This document shows positions 4,821-5,263 of a stretch of DNA of 5,263 bases, one piece after another; positions within the stretch are counted from its first letter, which is position 1, and every line of letters starts with the position of its first letter. The DNA lies in contig CAIUZU010000409.1 of NCBI GenBank assembly GCA_903903705.1, forward strand, positions 1 through 5,263, read 5' to 3'. Origin of the DNA: an uncultured Helicobacteraceae bacterium. Lineage in GTDB: Bacteria; Campylobacterota; Campylobacteria; Campylobacterales; Sulfurimonadaceae. The position numbers were made by a program, and so were the translations under genes. Below the pieces are notes generated by a model. That model was not told the origin of the DNA and did no database searches. It saw nothing but the letters and a program-made list of their open reading frames with translations.

Positions 4821-5229
4821 ACCATGCAATTATAAAATTTAAACTTCCTGGAAAGTCATATTGTCCTCGCTCAACTTTATATCCTTTCTTGATAAGCTCT
4901 TTTTCGACAATAGATTTTAAAATATCAAATTCTGTTTTATTTGGTAATATTTTTTCAACATCTTTTAATTTACCTGTTGATATTGTGTTCAAATTATAAA
5001 TATTATAGAAACCACCCTCTGAAATTTTCTTAATATTCTCATCGATAATTTTTGTTAATAGCTCATATGCTTTTTTACCATTCTCGCTATTTAGTATTTT
5101 TGTTGTCATTTCTTCAGTTGATTTTATTGTTAAATTTTTTGCATTTGCAGCATTAATGATTTCTACTGCTTCACAATTTGAAAAACCAAACATAGCTAAA
5201 AGAATCCCTATACTCAAGCTCTTTTTCAT
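4819..5229 (-). CDS. Small secreted protein with phage-like C-terminal domain
   Basis: This 136-aa protein begins with a Sec signal peptide (MKKSLSIGILLAMFGFSNCEA), probably cleaved after CEA at residue 21. Cys19 is not in a proper lipobox because Asn precedes it. The mature part has helices at about 37-70, then ISEGGFYNIYNL, a helix at about 100-115, ELIKKGYKVERGQ (111-123) and the ending LNFIIAW. This layout (helix, small Gly-containing strand, helix, GYKV, terminal I-x-W) resembles small proteins of unknown role common in phages and prophages, which normally lack a signal peptide. The resemblance is from memory of the pattern, not a search. The start is supported by AGAGGGG (5244-5238 on the minus strand), eight bases before the ATG. 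It is convergent with the exbB-like operon, so it may be unrelated to it, and its coding sequence appears more AT-rich than the neighbouring operon. Confidence 0.7.
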   Translation of the reverse strand: MKKSLSIGILLAMFGFSNCEAVEIINAANAKNLTIKSTEEMTTKILNSENGKKAYELLTKIIDENIKKISEGGFYNIYNLNTISTGKLKDVEKILPNKTEFDILKSIVEKELIKKGYKVERGQYDFPGSLNFIIAW

Positions 5230-5263
5230 ATCTTAAACCCCTCTTTATAAAAAATATTTTCAA

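Overview
The window is AT-rich DNA with compact genes and A-rich leaders ending in clear purine-rich ribosome binding sites. The short ExbB-type channel, the signal-peptide style (short Lys-rich N-termini cleaved after sequences such as LLYA) and the Lys/Asn/Ile-rich proteins suggest a Gram-negative member of Campylobacterota (for example Sulfurimonas or Arcobacter-like). That assignment rests on protein style only. There are no rRNA, tRNA, CRISPR or transposase genes.

Layout. At 82-540 is a small helix-turn-helix protein containing a partial internal duplication. At 643-1143 is an exported protein that looks like a small outer-membrane beta-barrel or beta-rich periplasmic protein; a hairpin at 1152-1173 follows it. 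Two consecutive lipoprotein genes (1207-1425, 72 aa; 1444-2613, 389 aa) share an almost identical RBS plus signal-peptide segment but have unrelated mature parts; a strong hairpin terminator overlaps the second stop codon (2612-2645). At 2728-4762 is a tight three-gene operon: an ExbB/TolQ/MotA-family proton channel, an overlapping ExbD/TolR-like partner with a long coiled coil between its membrane anchor and C-terminal domain, and a secreted protein with a Ser/Thr/Asn/Gln-rich N-terminal segment. It ends at a hairpin with a T-tract (4772-4820). Convergent to it, at 4819-5229 on the minus strand, is a small secreted protein whose C-terminal half resembles a small-protein family common in phages and prophages.

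How the pieces may work together. Six of the eight genes encode proteins that act in or beyond the inner membrane, and a seventh is the inner-membrane channel itself; only the HTH protein is cytoplasmic. ExbB/ExbD pairs convert proton motive force into movement of a periplasmic partner. No TonB, TolA, TolB or Pal gene is visible, so the likely partners are the local secreted protein and lipoproteins. A repeated element (39-61, 520-553, 2668-2701) lies upstream of the HTH gene, the beta-barrel gene and the exbB-like operon. This suggests one local regulon, possibly controlled by the HTH protein. The joint function is inferred, not shown by the sequence.

All gaps between genes are shorter than about 120 bases. 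Their contents (repeat elements, hairpins, RBS) are listed as features.
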